Source: Sporosarcina luteola (lineage in GTDB: Bacteria; Bacillota; Bacilli; Bacillales_A; Planococcaceae). From it: DNA of 64,000 nt. The stretch spans positions 1,550,001 to 1,614,000 of the forward strand of contig NZ_JAMBNV010000001.1 in NCBI RefSeq assembly GCF_023715245.1. Reading direction: 5' to 3'. The translations under genes and the position numbers were made by a program. A model generated the notes under the pieces. It was not told where the DNA came from and ran no database searches. It saw nothing but the letters and a program-made list of their open reading frames with translations. Positions 1 through 8,963 of the stretch are shown here, one piece after another. Positions within the stretch are counted from its first letter, which is position 1. Every line of letters starts with the position of its first letter.

Positions 1-694
1 GGGGAAGAAAGAATGGGTGACCGTCTCCAACCCGACGGCGTATACGATGGACGTATTTAAAAAGTCGCTCTCAGCAAAAGGCATCAAGTTTACCAAATCA
101 TCAAAAGTGGCTAGACGGGTGGTTCCTCAAAGCGCAACAGTGATCACTTCCAGGCAGTCAATGCCATTAAGAAGTTTGATGAGACCTTTTATGAAATTAA
201 GTAATAATACACATGCCGAAATATTGGCGAAGACGATGGGAAAACAAGTTTATGGGGAAGGAAGCTGGAATGCAGGTCTGCGGGTCATGCGTGAATTTGG
301 ACAATCCGTAGGGTTACGTTCAACTGAATGGAATTTTGAGGATGCATCAGGCATGTCCCATAAGAATAAAGTGACATCAGCACAAATGACAGAATTGCTG
401 TTTGCTGCGCGACAAGCACCTTGGTATGGCAGTTTCGTGCAAGGCTTGCCGGTGTCAGGCATGAATGACCGCTTCGTCGGCGGAACGTTGAAAAACAGAT
501 TAACGGGTTCAGCTGTAAAAGGGAAAGTAGTAGCCAAGACGGGTAGCTTGAACCGTGTCAATTCATTGGCGGGCTATGCTGAAACAAGAGATGGGGAAAC
601 GTTGATTTTCAGCATTCTGACCCAAGGCCAAAAAACAACTGCACTCCCGGCAATTGATCGGATAGCGACAATCATTACTACGACAACTAAGTAG
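1..694 (+). CDS. dacC: D-alanyl-D-alanine carboxypeptidase/endopeptidase (class C PBP4-type), C-terminal part
   Basis: The reading frame is already open at the left edge, so the N-terminus lies outside the window. About 230 residues are visible. They carry the second and third active-site motifs of the PBP4/DacC family: an SNN triad near base 200 (context KLSNNTHAE) and KTG near base 537 (context AKTGSLNRVNS). The catalytic SxxK is upstream of the window. The enzyme acts outside the membrane and trims the terminal D-Ala or cross-links of peptidoglycan; in Bacillus dacC is a stationary-phase/sporulation gene (family knowledge). The stop is TAG at 692-694 and is followed directly by a strong intrinsic terminator, so this is the end of a transcription unit. 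Confidence 0.9.
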   Translation, partial: GKKEWVTVSNPTAYTMDVFKKSLSAKGIKFTKSSKVARRVVPQSATVITSRQSMPLRSLMRPFMKLSNNTHAEILAKTMGKQVYGEGSWNAGLRVMREFGQSVGLRSTEWNFEDASGMSHKNKVTSAQMTELLFAARQAPWYGSFVQGLPVSGMNDRFVGGTLKNRLTGSAVKGKVVAKTGSLNRVNSLAGYAETRDGETLIFSILTQGQKTTALPAIDRIATIITTTTK

Positions 695-736
695 AACCGC
701 AAGACGGCATTGTATCGCCGTTTTGCGGTTTTTTTA
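695..736 (+). terminator. Intrinsic terminator after dacC
   Basis: Arms AACCGCAA (695-702) and TTGCGGTT (723-730) pair, with an inner GACGGC/GCCGTT extension, then seven T's. It lies between dacC and the convergent ilvA stop and may serve both strands. Confidence 0.85.
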
Positions 737-2008
737 TTAGATAAGAAGCTCAAATAATGTGCTATCTTTATTCACTTCGGTGAATGGAAAACCGTTCTGT
801 TCCATTCGGAGCAAGAGACCGGCATAATCTTCCTTCCGTTTTAATTCAATACCGACAAGCCCAGGTCCATTTTCCTTGTTATGCTTCTTCGTATATTCAA
901 ATGTTGTAATATCATCGTCCGGTCCTAACACTGAGTCAAGTAACTGCCGTAATGCCCCCGCCCGCTGTGGGAAGTTGATGATGAAATAATAGAGCAGACC
1001 TTCATGCAGTAGGGACTTCTCCTTGATTTCCTGCATACGGCCGATATCATTATTCCCGCCACTAATGATACAAACGACGGATTTCCCTTTAATTTCTTCT
1101 TTATAGAAGTCGAGTGCAGCTATTGGCAAAGCGCCTGCAGGTTCGGCGATGATGGCATGTTCATTATATAGATTTAAAATAGATGTGCAGACTTTTCCTT
1201 CTGGAACACTCAAAAAATCATCGACATACTTCCGGCAGATTTCATACGTTTGGGCACCGACACATTTGACAGCAGCGCCGTCGACAAATTTATCAATATT
1301 ATCCAAAGCTATAATGGCGCCGTTCTGAATGGCGGCATTCATACTGCTTGCTCCCTCCGGCTCAACACCGATCAGCTTTGTCTTAGGGGAAAGGTTTTTA
1401 ATATATGTGCTGACTCCTGCCATCAGGCCGCCGCCACCGATGCTTGCAAACACATAATCGATTGGCTCCTCAATATCATTCATTACTTCGACAGCGACCG
1501 TCCCTTGACCTGCAATGATATCCTTGTCGTCGAAAGGATGGATGAAAATCCGATCTTCCAGTTCCGCGCAATTCACTGCATGAATGGAAGAGTCATCAAA
1601 CGTATCGCCGACAAGGATGATTTCAACGAATTCTTTCCCGAACATTTTCACTTGGTTGACTTTCTGTTTAGGCGTTGTTTGTGGCATAAAGATTTTGCCG
1701 CTAATTTGCAGATGTGCACATGCATAGGCGACGCCTTGCGCATGATTTCCCGCACTTACACAGACAATGCCCTTTTCGCGTGCGTCTTTTTCAATCCGCT
1801 TGATTTTATAGTAAGCGCCGCGTAACTTGAAAGAACGTACATATTGTAGATCTTCCCGCTTAATATAAACATTGCAGCCATATTTCTCCGATAGCCTCTC
1901 GTTTTTTTGCAAAGGTGTATGGTTCACAACATCTTTGAGCAATTGATTGGCGATTAGGATATCTTCCACTTGTACGGTATTCGTTTCACTTTTAGCCATT
2001 TTCGTCAT
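737..2008 (-). CDS. ilvA: Threonine ammonia-lyase (threonine dehydratase), biosynthetic type
   Basis: PLP enzyme converting L-threonine to 2-oxobutanoate, the entry to isoleucine synthesis. The 423 residues match the short Bacillus IlvA form. The PLP lysine is K61 in the context RSFKLRGAY, and a glycine-rich phosphate loop (SIGGGGLMAG) lies near residue 190. Residues from about 335 to the end form a single ACT-like regulatory domain, which separates it from the shorter catabolic TdcB. The ATG at 2006-2008 has GGAGGG nine bases upstream. The gene stands alone, not in an ilv-leu operon. A cre-like sequence lies upstream at 2142-2155. Confidence 0.93.
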   Translation of the reverse strand: MTKMAKSETNTVQVEDILIANQLLKDVVNHTPLQKNERLSEKYGCNVYIKREDLQYVRSFKLRGAYYKIKRIEKDAREKGIVCVSAGNHAQGVAYACAHLQISGKIFMPQTTPKQKVNQVKMFGKEFVEIILVGDTFDDSSIHAVNCAELEDRIFIHPFDDKDIIAGQGTVAVEVMNDIEEPIDYVFASIGGGGLMAGVSTYIKNLSPKTKLIGVEPEGASSMNAAIQNGAIIALDNIDKFVDGAAVKCVGAQTYEICRKYVDDFLSVPEGKVCTSILNLYNEHAIIAEPAGALPIAALDFYKEEIKGKSVVCIISGGNNDIGRMQEIKEKSLLHEGLLYYFIINFPQRAGALRQLLDSVLGPDDDITTFEYTKKHNKENGPGLVGIELKRKEDYAGLLLRMEQNGFPFTEVNKDSTLFELLI

Positions 2009-2141
2009 ATGCTCTTTCCCTCCGGTATCATAAATGAATATTTTATTATATTACCATGAAACGTCGGAGAAGGACATAAGAATGTTCATAATTAACAATG
2101 AATTTGAATGAATTCTTCAAAGTGAACTATTCAGTTAAAAA

Positions 2142-2155
2142 TGAAAGCGTTTTCT
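2142..2155. promoter_or_regulatory. Candidate CcpA cre site upstream of ilvA
   Basis: TGAAAGCGTTTTCT matches the consensus TGWAANCGNTNWCA at all but the last position. It lies about 135 bp upstream of the ilvA start and just past the stop of the lipid kinase gene. CcpA control of branched-chain amino acid genes is known in Bacillus; its use here is inference. Confidence 0.45.
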
Positions 2156-2166
2156 TTATGAGAAAA

Positions 2167-3072
2167 TCAACTTTTAGATGTATCGACCAGGTTCAGTGCT
2201 TTTGTTCGGATTGAGAGATGAATTCTATCAGCATGAAAGATTTCCCCATCAATGACATACGGTAATTTACGATTTCCTTCAATAATAAATTCCTTGCCCT
2301 TTAAATAGGTGACTTCTTTAGCAATTATAGGTTCTCCTTTCAGTAGGTCGGGAAAAAGTCTCGATAAAACTTTCCACCGTTTAGCATTATGTAAAATGGT
2401 CGCATCTATTAATCCATCGCTATAATCTGCATAAGGACAAATTGTCAGACCGCCCCCATACATTTTTAAGTTGCCACCTGCAAAGAGCCATAAGTCTGTC
2501 TGAAGAATTAGGCTCCCATCAACGAAAATTCTTCCTCGGAATGGCTTGAATATCAGTAATTCAATGATTGCGGAAATTGTATAAGCAACGGAACCACGGT
2601 TGAATTTATTGAGCAATCTTTTATAAAAGGAACGATCAGCCCTTATACCGATTTCCGCATCCATCCCGATTCCAGCTACAGTTATTCCATAGGTTCCATT
2701 TACATATAATAGATCCGCCAATATCTTTTCATCAGCAGCCAGCAACTCGACAAATTGCTCTGGTTCGGCAACCAAACCGAAGTTTCTAGCGACATCATTT
2801 CCCGAGCCTGCTGGAAAAACAGCCAATGGAATGTTCCAAACGGCCAATTGTTGTAGAACAGAGCTCACTGTACCGTCCCCGCCGACTACAACGAAAGCCT
2901 TAATTGATTGTGATGAATATATTTCCATCATATACGTTCTTGTCAACTCCGGGGAAACGCATATATGTGCTTCATAATGGATTTTCCTTGCGAGAAGCGT
3001 CGATTCGATATCACGCCAGATCTTCAATGCCGCCCCTTTTCCAGACGTCGGATTGATGATAAATACATACAT
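2167..3072 (-). CDS. Diacylglycerol/lipid kinase family protein (YegS/BmrU type)
   Basis: Soluble lipid kinase fold of 301 residues. The N-terminus has the typical INPTSGKG motif (residues 7-14), the nucleotide loop GGDGT lies at 64-68 and the GSGNDVAR motif near 88-96. Family members phosphorylate diacylglycerol, undecaprenol-like or related lipids; the substrate cannot be read from the sequence. The ATG at 3070-3072 has GGGGT just upstream. The gene lies upstream of ilvA on the same strand with 158 bp between and no clear terminator, so read-through into ilvA is possible. Confidence 0.85.
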   Translation of the reverse strand: MYVFIINPTSGKGAALKIWRDIESTLLARKIHYEAHICVSPELTRTYMMEIYSSQSIKAFVVVGGDGTVSSVLQQLAVWNIPLAVFPAGSGNDVARNFGLVAEPEQFVELLAADEKILADLLYVNGTYGITVAGIGMDAEIGIRADRSFYKRLLNKFNRGSVAYTISAIIELLIFKPFRGRIFVDGSLILQTDLWLFAGGNLKMYGGGLTICPYADYSDGLIDATILHNAKRWKVLSRLFPDLLKGEPIIAKEVTYLKGKEFIIEGNRKLPYVIDGEIFHADRIHLSIRTKALNLVDTSKS

Positions 3073-3151
3073 CTTACTACCCCATTTCTACTTACTAGTT
3101 TAGCATATTCGAACTAAGTAATTAATCGAATATCGAATTGTCAGTTTAGGG

Positions 3152-3169
3152 ATTCCCGAAGTCGGGAAT
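3152..3169. repeat. Inverted repeat in the promoter region of the 35-residue peptide
   Basis: ATTCCCGA and TCGGGAAT face each other with a 2-bp centre, about 40 bp upstream of the small ORF. A TATAGA sequence at 3174-3179 follows closely, so the dyad would sit at a -35 region or an operator. No regulator is identifiable. Confidence 0.4.
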
Positions 3170-3208
3170 TCTGTATAGAAAGGTACAGAGTAAAGGAGAG
3201 AGAGAGTT

Positions 3209-3316
3209 ATGCAAAAATGGGATAGTAGACCAGACAAGCCAGATTCCGGTCAATGGGCAGCACTAGGAATTTCGTTGCTAATCATACTTATTGTCATCTT
3301 CGTAAATCTTATGTAA
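3209..3316 (+). CDS. Small single-pass membrane peptide, 35 residues
   Basis: ATG at 3209 is preceded by AAAGGAGAG at 3191-3199, a strong ribosome site. The product has a charged, proline-containing N-terminus (MQKWDSRPDKPD) followed by one hydrophobic helix (about residues 17-34). It is too short for routine gene calling, but the ribosome site, charge layout and clean stop support translation. It resembles the many one-helix peptides of Bacillales in architecture only; no family or function is recognised. Confidence 0.6.
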   Translation: MQKWDSRPDKPDSGQWAALGISLLIILIVIFVNLM

Positions 3317-3431
3317 TTACGTAAAGCTTCTTTCCAATAGGAGAGGGGCTTTATTCATTTGTTTAAAAATGGATTTCTCTTTATAATGAATAGATAGAAT
3401 AGTAGTGCAGTTCGAGAGAGTGGGGAGAGAA

Positions 3432-4850
3432 ATGAAAAATTTAGAATCGATTCTGAGCGCAGATGCTTTCAAAATAAGGGAAATGATCCTGGACGGAGAG
3501 ATATCTGTTTCTGACGTCACTTCTATATTCATTGATCGGATGAAAGAAAAAAATCCAGCGGTGAATTTCCTTGCGGAAGAACGTTTCGACGCAGCAATGG
3601 AGCAAGCAGGACAGGCAGATGTTATATTATCGAACGGAAAAGCAAAAGGGGCACTGTTCGGCGTTCCCATAAGCATGAAAGAGTCATTTGATGTCGTTGG
3701 AATGCAAACGACAGGAGGATTGCTTAGCAGAAGAGGGTCCGTGCAGAAAGAAGATTCCGTTGTTGTAAGGAAGTTGAAGGCTGAAGGGGCAATCATCATC
3801 GGCAAGACAAATACACCGGAATTATGTTTTTGTCAGGAGACGGATAACAAATTGTATGGCAGGACAAATAATCCATGGAATCTAGGGCGAACAGCGGGTG
3901 GATCTAGCGGTGGGGAAGGGGCAGCTATAGCTATAGGTGCAGCGGTTGCCGGACTCGGATCCGATATAGGCGGGTCCATCCGGTTTCCTAGTCATTTTAA
4001 TGGAGTCATAGGATTCAAATCTGGAAGAGGGCAAGTGTCCCAAGTTGGCAGCTTCCCGTTTGTAGAAGATCCATGGCAGCAAAGGATGCTTGGAATCGGA
4101 CCGATCGTCAAAACAGTAAGGGATGCAAAACTAATCTATTCGATTATCGCGGAACACCATATTGAAGATCGGGACATCGCAAATTTTTCGATTAATGTAT
4201 TCCGAACTACCGAACTACCGATCTCCGATGAGACGGTAAAATTATTGAACAACGTATATCTGTCCTTGAAAAATACGTACACGGCAGAAAGGGAACCTTT
4301 GCCATACCTCAAGGAATCAGCAGTTCTTTGGCAGGAAATCATGTCAATAGATGGAGGAGAGTCGACTAGAAAGACAGCATTCCGGAATGGAAAGGGAAGC
4401 CCGCTTACAGCCTATTTAAAAGAAAGGACAAGTGGGACTTCTGATATTCATCGTTATCTTTCATGGGCTTTAATCGGTGCATCCCTGTTCAAACCATCAC
4501 GTAAACGACAGGAGGAAATTGGGAATCTACTAAATCAGGGCGATGAATTCTTGGAAGATTATTTAACAAAACGATTGGTTGTCATGCCGGTGTATCATAC
4601 CGCAGCCCCACCGCATGGAATTGTTTATAAAGAGATTTTTTCAATTAGAAAGACTTTCCTGAATTACATGCCGTTTGCGGCGTATGCGAACACATGGGGG
4701 CTTCCTTCCCTGACTGTCCCAATCGGAAAGGATCGTGATGGGATGCCGATCGGTCTGCAAATCATTGGCAAAAACGGAAATGAAGATGCTATCTTTTCGC
4801 TCGGTTCGTTTCTTGAGAAAGAATTTGGAGGTTACTCGAGAGTCGATTAA
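3432..4850 (+). CDS. Amidase signature family hydrolase
   Basis: Serine amidase of the amidase-signature fold, 472 residues from the ATG at 3432. That ATG was preferred because GGGGAG lies just upstream; an in-frame GTG at 3405 lacks a site. The Ser-cisSer-Lys triad is visible: Lys83 in VPISMKESFD, the GGSSGG loop at 156-161, and the nucleophile Ser182 in GSDIGGSIR. Such enzymes release ammonia or amines from carboxamides. No GatB/GatC partner is next to it, and the sequence outside the core is more like fatty-acid-amide-hydrolase-type amidases than GatA, so a tRNA amidotransferase role is unlikely. The substrate is unknown. Confidence 0.85.
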   Translation: MKNLESILSADAFKIREMILDGEISVSDVTSIFIDRMKEKNPAVNFLAEERFDAAMEQAGQADVILSNGKAKGALFGVPISMKESFDVVGMQTTGGLLSRRGSVQKEDSVVVRKLKAEGAIIIGKTNTPELCFCQETDNKLYGRTNNPWNLGRTAGGSSGGEGAAIAIGAAVAGLGSDIGGSIRFPSHFNGVIGFKSGRGQVSQVGSFPFVEDPWQQRMLGIGPIVKTVRDAKLIYSIIAEHHIEDRDIANFSINVFRTTELPISDETVKLLNNVYLSLKNTYTAEREPLPYLKESAVLWQEIMSIDGGESTRKTAFRNGKGSPLTAYLKERTSGTSDIHRYLSWALIGASLFKPSRKRQEEIGNLLNQGDEFLEDYLTKRLVVMPVYHTAAPPHGIVYKEIFSIRKTFLNYMPFAAYANTWGLPSLTVPIGKDRDGMPIGLQIIGKNGNEDAIFSLGSFLEKEFGGYSRVD

Positions 4851-4867
4851 CTATATATGTATATTAA

Positions 4868-4910
4868 AAGGCAGACGAGGGAAGGGGATCCGTTTTCTAT
4901 CGTCTGCCTT
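4868..4910. terminator. Hairpin after the amidase gene, weak terminator
   Basis: An 11-bp perfect stem, AAGGCAGACGA (4868-4878) with TCGTCTGCCTT (4900-4910). There is no good U-run after it, so it is either a weak terminator or a mRNA-stabilising stem. Confidence 0.5.
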
Positions 4911-5032
4911 CATCGGCATCCTTGTCAATGCATTATAGTTATAAATTCTTATTTCTAAATTTGGTGGTGAAAAGTGGATGCTATGATATAATGCATTTGT
5001 GAAAAGTAAATTATTAATGAGGAGTAATGGAA

Positions 5033-6001
5033 ATGTTAAAAGATTTCTTTATCGGCCTATCCCAAAACCAATTTCTGAATAATGCTGCAAAAAAATACGG
5101 TTTACAAATGGGCGCGCAAAACGTTGTAGCAGGAACAAACATTGCTGAAACGATTGAAAGCATTAAGGAATTGAACAAACATGGCATCTCTTGCACTGTC
5201 GACAATCTGGGCGAGTTCGTCTTTGAGAAAGAAGAAGCGATTACTGCAAAAGAACAGATACTTGCAGTCATTGAAGCTATCCATGAAAATGAAGTGGATG
5301 CGCATATCTCATTAAAACCTTCCCAACTTGGCCTTGATATCGACTATGATTTCTGTAAGGAAAACATTGAAGAAATCGTAGCTGCGGCAAATGAATACGG
5401 GATTTTTGTCAATTTCGACATGGAAGACCATGCCCGACTCCAGCCATCATTCAATCTATTGGACGAACTTTCAGCTAAGTACGACAATATCGGAACGGTC
5501 ATCCAAGCTTACTTTTTCCGCGCGGAGGAAGATTTGTACAAGCATAAAGATTACCGACTCAGAATCGTCAAAGGGGCTTATAAAGAGCCAGCGGAAGTCG
5601 CATACCAAGATAAACAGGATATCGATAAAAATTATATCAAATTGATTGAATGGCATTTGTTGAACGGTAAATTTACATCCATTGCGACACATGATCATAA
5701 TGTCATTAACCATGTGAAGCAATTCGTCAAAGACAATAATATCCCGAACGACAAATTTGAATTTCAAATGTTATATGGTTTCAGGAAGGACATGCAATTG
5801 GATTTAGCAAAAGAAGGGTATAACTTCTGTACATACGTTCCATTTGGCCAAGATTGGTACGGCTATTTCATGCGTCGCCTTGCTGAGAGACCGCAAAATA
5901 TGAACCTAGTCGTGAAACAGGTGTTTACAAAGAAGACAAATACAATGATTGGCTTAGCTGCTGGGGCATTCTTACTGGGACGTCTTACGAAAAAGAAATA
6001 A
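5033..6001 (+). CDS. putB: Proline dehydrogenase
   Basis: FAD enzyme oxidising L-proline to pyrroline-5-carboxylate, passing electrons to the quinone pool. It is a monofunctional Gram-positive form (322 residues), not the bifunctional PutA. The C-terminal proline-binding motif with paired arginines is clear: YFMRRLAERPQN. The ATG at 5033 is preferred over the one at 5027 because GAGGAG (5019-5024) is then 8 bases away. A TATAAT at 4987-4992 provides a likely -10. No P5C dehydrogenase gene is adjacent. The last residues include a hydrophobic, basic tail (GLAAGAFLLGRLTKKK), suggesting membrane contact. Symbol by analogy with B. subtilis PutB. Confidence 0.87.
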   Translation: MLKDFFIGLSQNQFLNNAAKKYGLQMGAQNVVAGTNIAETIESIKELNKHGISCTVDNLGEFVFEKEEAITAKEQILAVIEAIHENEVDAHISLKPSQLGLDIDYDFCKENIEEIVAAANEYGIFVNFDMEDHARLQPSFNLLDELSAKYDNIGTVIQAYFFRAEEDLYKHKDYRLRIVKGAYKEPAEVAYQDKQDIDKNYIKLIEWHLLNGKFTSIATHDHNVINHVKQFVKDNNIPNDKFEFQMLYGFRKDMQLDLAKEGYNFCTYVPFGQDWYGYFMRRLAERPQNMNLVVKQVFTKKTNTMIGLAAGAFLLGRLTKKK

Positions 6002-6049
6002 AAAAACGGCCGGCCACTGGTTCATAATCCAGTGACTGGCCGTTTTTTA
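6002..6049. terminator. Bidirectional terminator between putB and the DUF1646 gene
   Basis: AAAAACGGCC and GGCCGTTTTTT form the outer stem, with CACTGG/CCAGTG inside. A-run and T-run on either side let it end both convergent genes. Confidence 0.88.
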
Positions 6050-7063
6050 TCCGAATATGACAATTACAATGAAATAGATGACCATTGCAATCAAACCGAT
6101 TGGAACTCCGAATCTTGCCCACTCGACACTTTTAATATTCAATTTGCCAGCAGCGATAATATTCGGGATATTCCCGGGGATTAGCATCCCACCACTTATG
6201 AGTAGACCTAGCAAGATTGCTTTAATTGTAGGTTCGTCCATTTCACTGCTAATTTCTGCAGCTGCAAGCGTTGCGTTATCTAGTACGGCAGAAATCATAT
6301 TGATCCAGTACAGAATATATGGGTTCAAGTCCAAAAGGAATCTTTTTATGAACGGTTCGAAGCCTGCACCCAATAAAGTCAACGCCATAACGAATAGATA
6401 AACCTTAAATCCTCTAATCAGGATATCCAACAATGATTCTTTCCCTTGCTTAGCTTTTAAGCCCCCGTACTTTTTGACGGGGCGGATTAACATAATTGCC
6501 AATAAGCCGAAAGCGAATACTCCAGGGATAACATCAGGTCCAATAAGTCTTAAGAGATAAAAGAAATTTTCATCCAACTTACTTGTTGCGATCGTGGATA
6601 GAGGTTCACCTATTGGAGTTAATACAGCCCCCATTCCAATCGAATAACAGGCGAGTATGACAAACCGGACTTCCGATTTGCGATCCAGTTCCAAAACACT
6701 GACGATCGCAACTAAAACAAGAGCTGCGATGATTGCCGTGATGACACTTGAAACAATTCCCAGGATAATGATGACCAGCGCTAGAAATAGTCTGAATGGT
6801 AGTATCCGGCTTACTCCTTTAATCATTTTTTCAAAAGGCTTCTGCAACCATTTGAAAATGAGGCCAGCCACTATGACGGCAATCGTAATATGTATTGGGT
6901 CTTCCAGCGCCTTCAACACTAAATCCTTATTCAAAACTCCGCTGACTATGACAGCTGCAATCCCCATAACGAAAAGGAAAACTTCCAAATTGCGCTCGAC
7001 GAATTGGATTGTAAAGGGTAGGAACAAAACTAAAGCTAAAATGATCGACAATCCCAAAATCAT
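6047..7063 (-). CDS. DUF1646 family permease
   Basis: Integral membrane protein of 338 residues with about ten hydrophobic segments. It has a conserved central loop, GMGAVLTPIGEPLST, typical of DUF1646 proteins, which belong to the ion transporter (IT/ArsB-NhaD-like) superfamily. Transport of an anion or Na+/H+ exchange is plausible, but no substrate is known. The ATG at 7061-7063 follows GGAAAAGGGG. It is alone on its strand and shares its terminator with the convergent putB. Confidence 0.8.
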   Translation of the reverse strand: MILGLSIILALVLFLPFTIQFVERNLEVFLFVMGIAAVIVSGVLNKDLVLKALEDPIHITIAVIVAGLIFKWLQKPFEKMIKGVSRILPFRLFLALVIIILGIVSSVITAIIAALVLVAIVSVLELDRKSEVRFVILACYSIGMGAVLTPIGEPLSTIATSKLDENFFYLLRLIGPDVIPGVFAFGLLAIMLIRPVKKYGGLKAKQGKESLLDILIRGFKVYLFVMALTLLGAGFEPFIKRFLLDLNPYILYWINMISAVLDNATLAAAEISSEMDEPTIKAILLGLLISGGMLIPGNIPNIIAAGKLNIKSVEWARFGVPIGLIAMVIYFIVIVIFG

Positions 7064-7143
7064 AATCTATCCCCTTTTCCACAACTGAATTGACTTTTAA
7101 TTCTATCATATCATTTTAATTTTCAGAGGAGAACAATCTATTG

Positions 7144-7178
7144 AAAATAAAAAAGCAATACTGCGAACAGTATTGCTA
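7144..7178 (-). terminator. Intrinsic terminator after the peptide transporter gene
   Basis: AGCAATACTG (7154-7163) and CAGTATTGCT (7168-7177) form a perfect 10-bp stem. On the minus strand it is followed by a T-rich run (7144-7153). Confidence 0.88.
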
Positions 7179-7195
7179 CTAAAGATGTTATTTAA

Positions 7196-8689
7196 TTAAT
7201 GGACACCCTTCATAAACTTCGAAATAACTGGAGAGATGGCGAATAGAATTAGACTTAACGCGATCGCCACACCGCCAATGATCCCAAAATACATCATTTC
7301 TGTTTCAGCGGAGTAAAACTTCACTAGCTGTGCATTCAATGCTTGAGCCGCTGCGTTCGACAGGAACCATAAGCTCATCGTCTGCGCGGAGAAGGCCGCA
7401 GGCGCAAGCTTCGTCGTTGCGGATAATCCAACCGGTGAAAGGCAAAGTTCGCCTAATACTGCAATGAAGATGCTTAGCACAAGCCAAAGTGGATTCACAA
7501 GCGTATCCGCTCCACCGAAATAGGCCGGCAACAGAATGACTATGAACGAAAGTCCTGCAAACAGAATTCCGAACGAGAATTTTTGTGGAATCGTCGGTTG
7601 GCGATTGCCCATTTTAATCCACAACCAGGCAAAGATCGGCGCCAGCACGATGATGAACAATGGATTAAACGATTGGAACCATGCAGGCGAAATATGGAAG
7701 CCGAAAACATCCAAGTTCGTTCGCTTGTCTGCAAAGAGCGCTAAAATCGTTGAACCTTGTTCTGCAATCGACCAAAACATGACAGAAGCCAAAAACAATG
7801 GAATGTAGGCAAGAATTCTTGATTTTTCATCTGAATTCGTCTTTTTGCTTCGATACATGACGACGAAATAACAGAAAGGAATTAAGAATCCAAGAATCCC
7901 TACAAGCCCGATGAATGATTCGAATGTGAGCCATCCTCTAGGAATGGAAATGACCATAAGGATGACTAAGACAACTACAGCCCCCAAAGTAGTCAACATG
8001 AAGCGTTTGCGTTCTTCAGGCTTCAATGGATTAGGGACTTGAGTACCCGCAAGACCCAAATTTTTCTTTTTCGTCAACATGAACATGACAAGCCCGAAGA
8101 ACATCCCGACTGCAGCGATGCTGAATCCAAGATGGAAGTTATATTTCAATCCGATCTCTCCTACAATCAAAGGAGAGAGGAATCCACCCATGTTAATGCC
8201 CATATAGAAAATACTGAAGCCTGAATCACGGCGAATATCGTTAATGTCATACATATCTCCGACGATGCTCGAAACGTTCGGTTTCAATAGACCTGTCCCA
8301 AGAACAATCAATCCCATTGAGATGAAGAGCGCTGTCGCTCCTCCTGGCATTGCAAGGACAATATGGCCAAACATGATCAGAATTCCGCCGTAGAAAACGG
8401 CTTTCGACGTTCCGAACAGACGGTCTGCGAGCCATCCTCCGATTATGCCGGACATATAGACGAGTGCACCATAAATGGACATGATGGAAAGTGCTGTCGT
8501 CTCACTAATTCCGAGTCCGCCTTTGGTAACCTCGTAGTACATGTAGAAGAGGAGGATTGCCCTCATTCCATAATAGGAAAAACGTTCCCAAAATTCTGTA
8601 AAAAATAAAGTGAAAAGGCCTTTTGGATGACCGAAGAATCCTTTTTGGGGAACGCTTTCAACAATTTGCTCTTTCGTTATTTGTGACAT
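7196..8689 (-). CDS. dtpT: Proton-dependent oligopeptide (POT/PTR2) transporter, DtpT-like
   Basis: Major-facilitator di-/tripeptide:proton symporter, about 497 residues and 12-14 membrane helices. The family motif ExxERFxYY is present near the N-terminus as EFWERFSYYG, with the PTR2 pattern SIYGALVYMSGIIGGWLAD following. An ATG at 8719 would extend the frame, but it lies upstream of the predicted transcription start. The ATG at 8689 has AAAGGAGG at a workable 11 bases, so I chose it. It gives the cell peptides as nitrogen and amino acid source. Confidence 0.88.
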   Translation of the reverse strand: MSQITKEQIVESVPQKGFFGHPKGLFTLFFTEFWERFSYYGMRAILLFYMYYEVTKGGLGISETTALSIMSIYGALVYMSGIIGGWLADRLFGTSKAVFYGGILIMFGHIVLAMPGGATALFISMGLIVLGTGLLKPNVSSIVGDMYDINDIRRDSGFSIFYMGINMGGFLSPLIVGEIGLKYNFHLGFSIAAVGMFFGLVMFMLTKKKNLGLAGTQVPNPLKPEERKRFMLTTLGAVVVLVILMVISIPRGWLTFESFIGLVGILGFLIPFCYFVVMYRSKKTNSDEKSRILAYIPLFLASVMFWSIAEQGSTILALFADKRTNLDVFGFHISPAWFQSFNPLFIIVLAPIFAWLWIKMGNRQPTIPQKFSFGILFAGLSFIVILLPAYFGGADTLVNPLWLVLSIFIAVLGELCLSPVGLSATTKLAPAAFSAQTMSLWFLSNAAAQALNAQLVKFYSAETEMMYFGIIGGVAIALSLILFAISPVISKFMKGVH

Positions 8690-8720
8690 TTGAAATGTTG
8701 CCTCCTTTAAGTATTTCATT

Positions 8721-8750
8721 ATTATATAGACAAATTAATTATATTGTCAA
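8721..8750 (-). promoter_or_regulatory. Sigma-A promoter of the peptide transporter gene
   Basis: On the minus strand TTGACA (8745-8750) and TATAAT (8721-8726) are both perfect, 18 bp apart. Transcription should start near 8714, between the discarded ATG at 8719 and the ribosome site at about 8701-8706. Confidence 0.82.
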
Positions 8751-8963
8751 AATAAAAATAGGCAATTTTAAATTTGTTTTTACCGTGATAATATAATGTT
8801 TTCTGACACCTGCTGTATTTTTAAAATTAGGTTTATAGTGAAATATCTGTCCGGAACTTTCGCTTTTGGAACTGTTTTGTAGGGAACGGTACGTCTACGT
8901 TCAAAAATGTTTGAATTTGAGCTATCATGTAGATATGCAGTTAGTAGAAATGGATGTGTTGTT

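Noticed and set aside
1250-1825. A 191-codon open frame antisense to ilvA
   Set aside because: It lies fully inside ilvA, has no ribosome site and its product looks like a shadow of the real gene.
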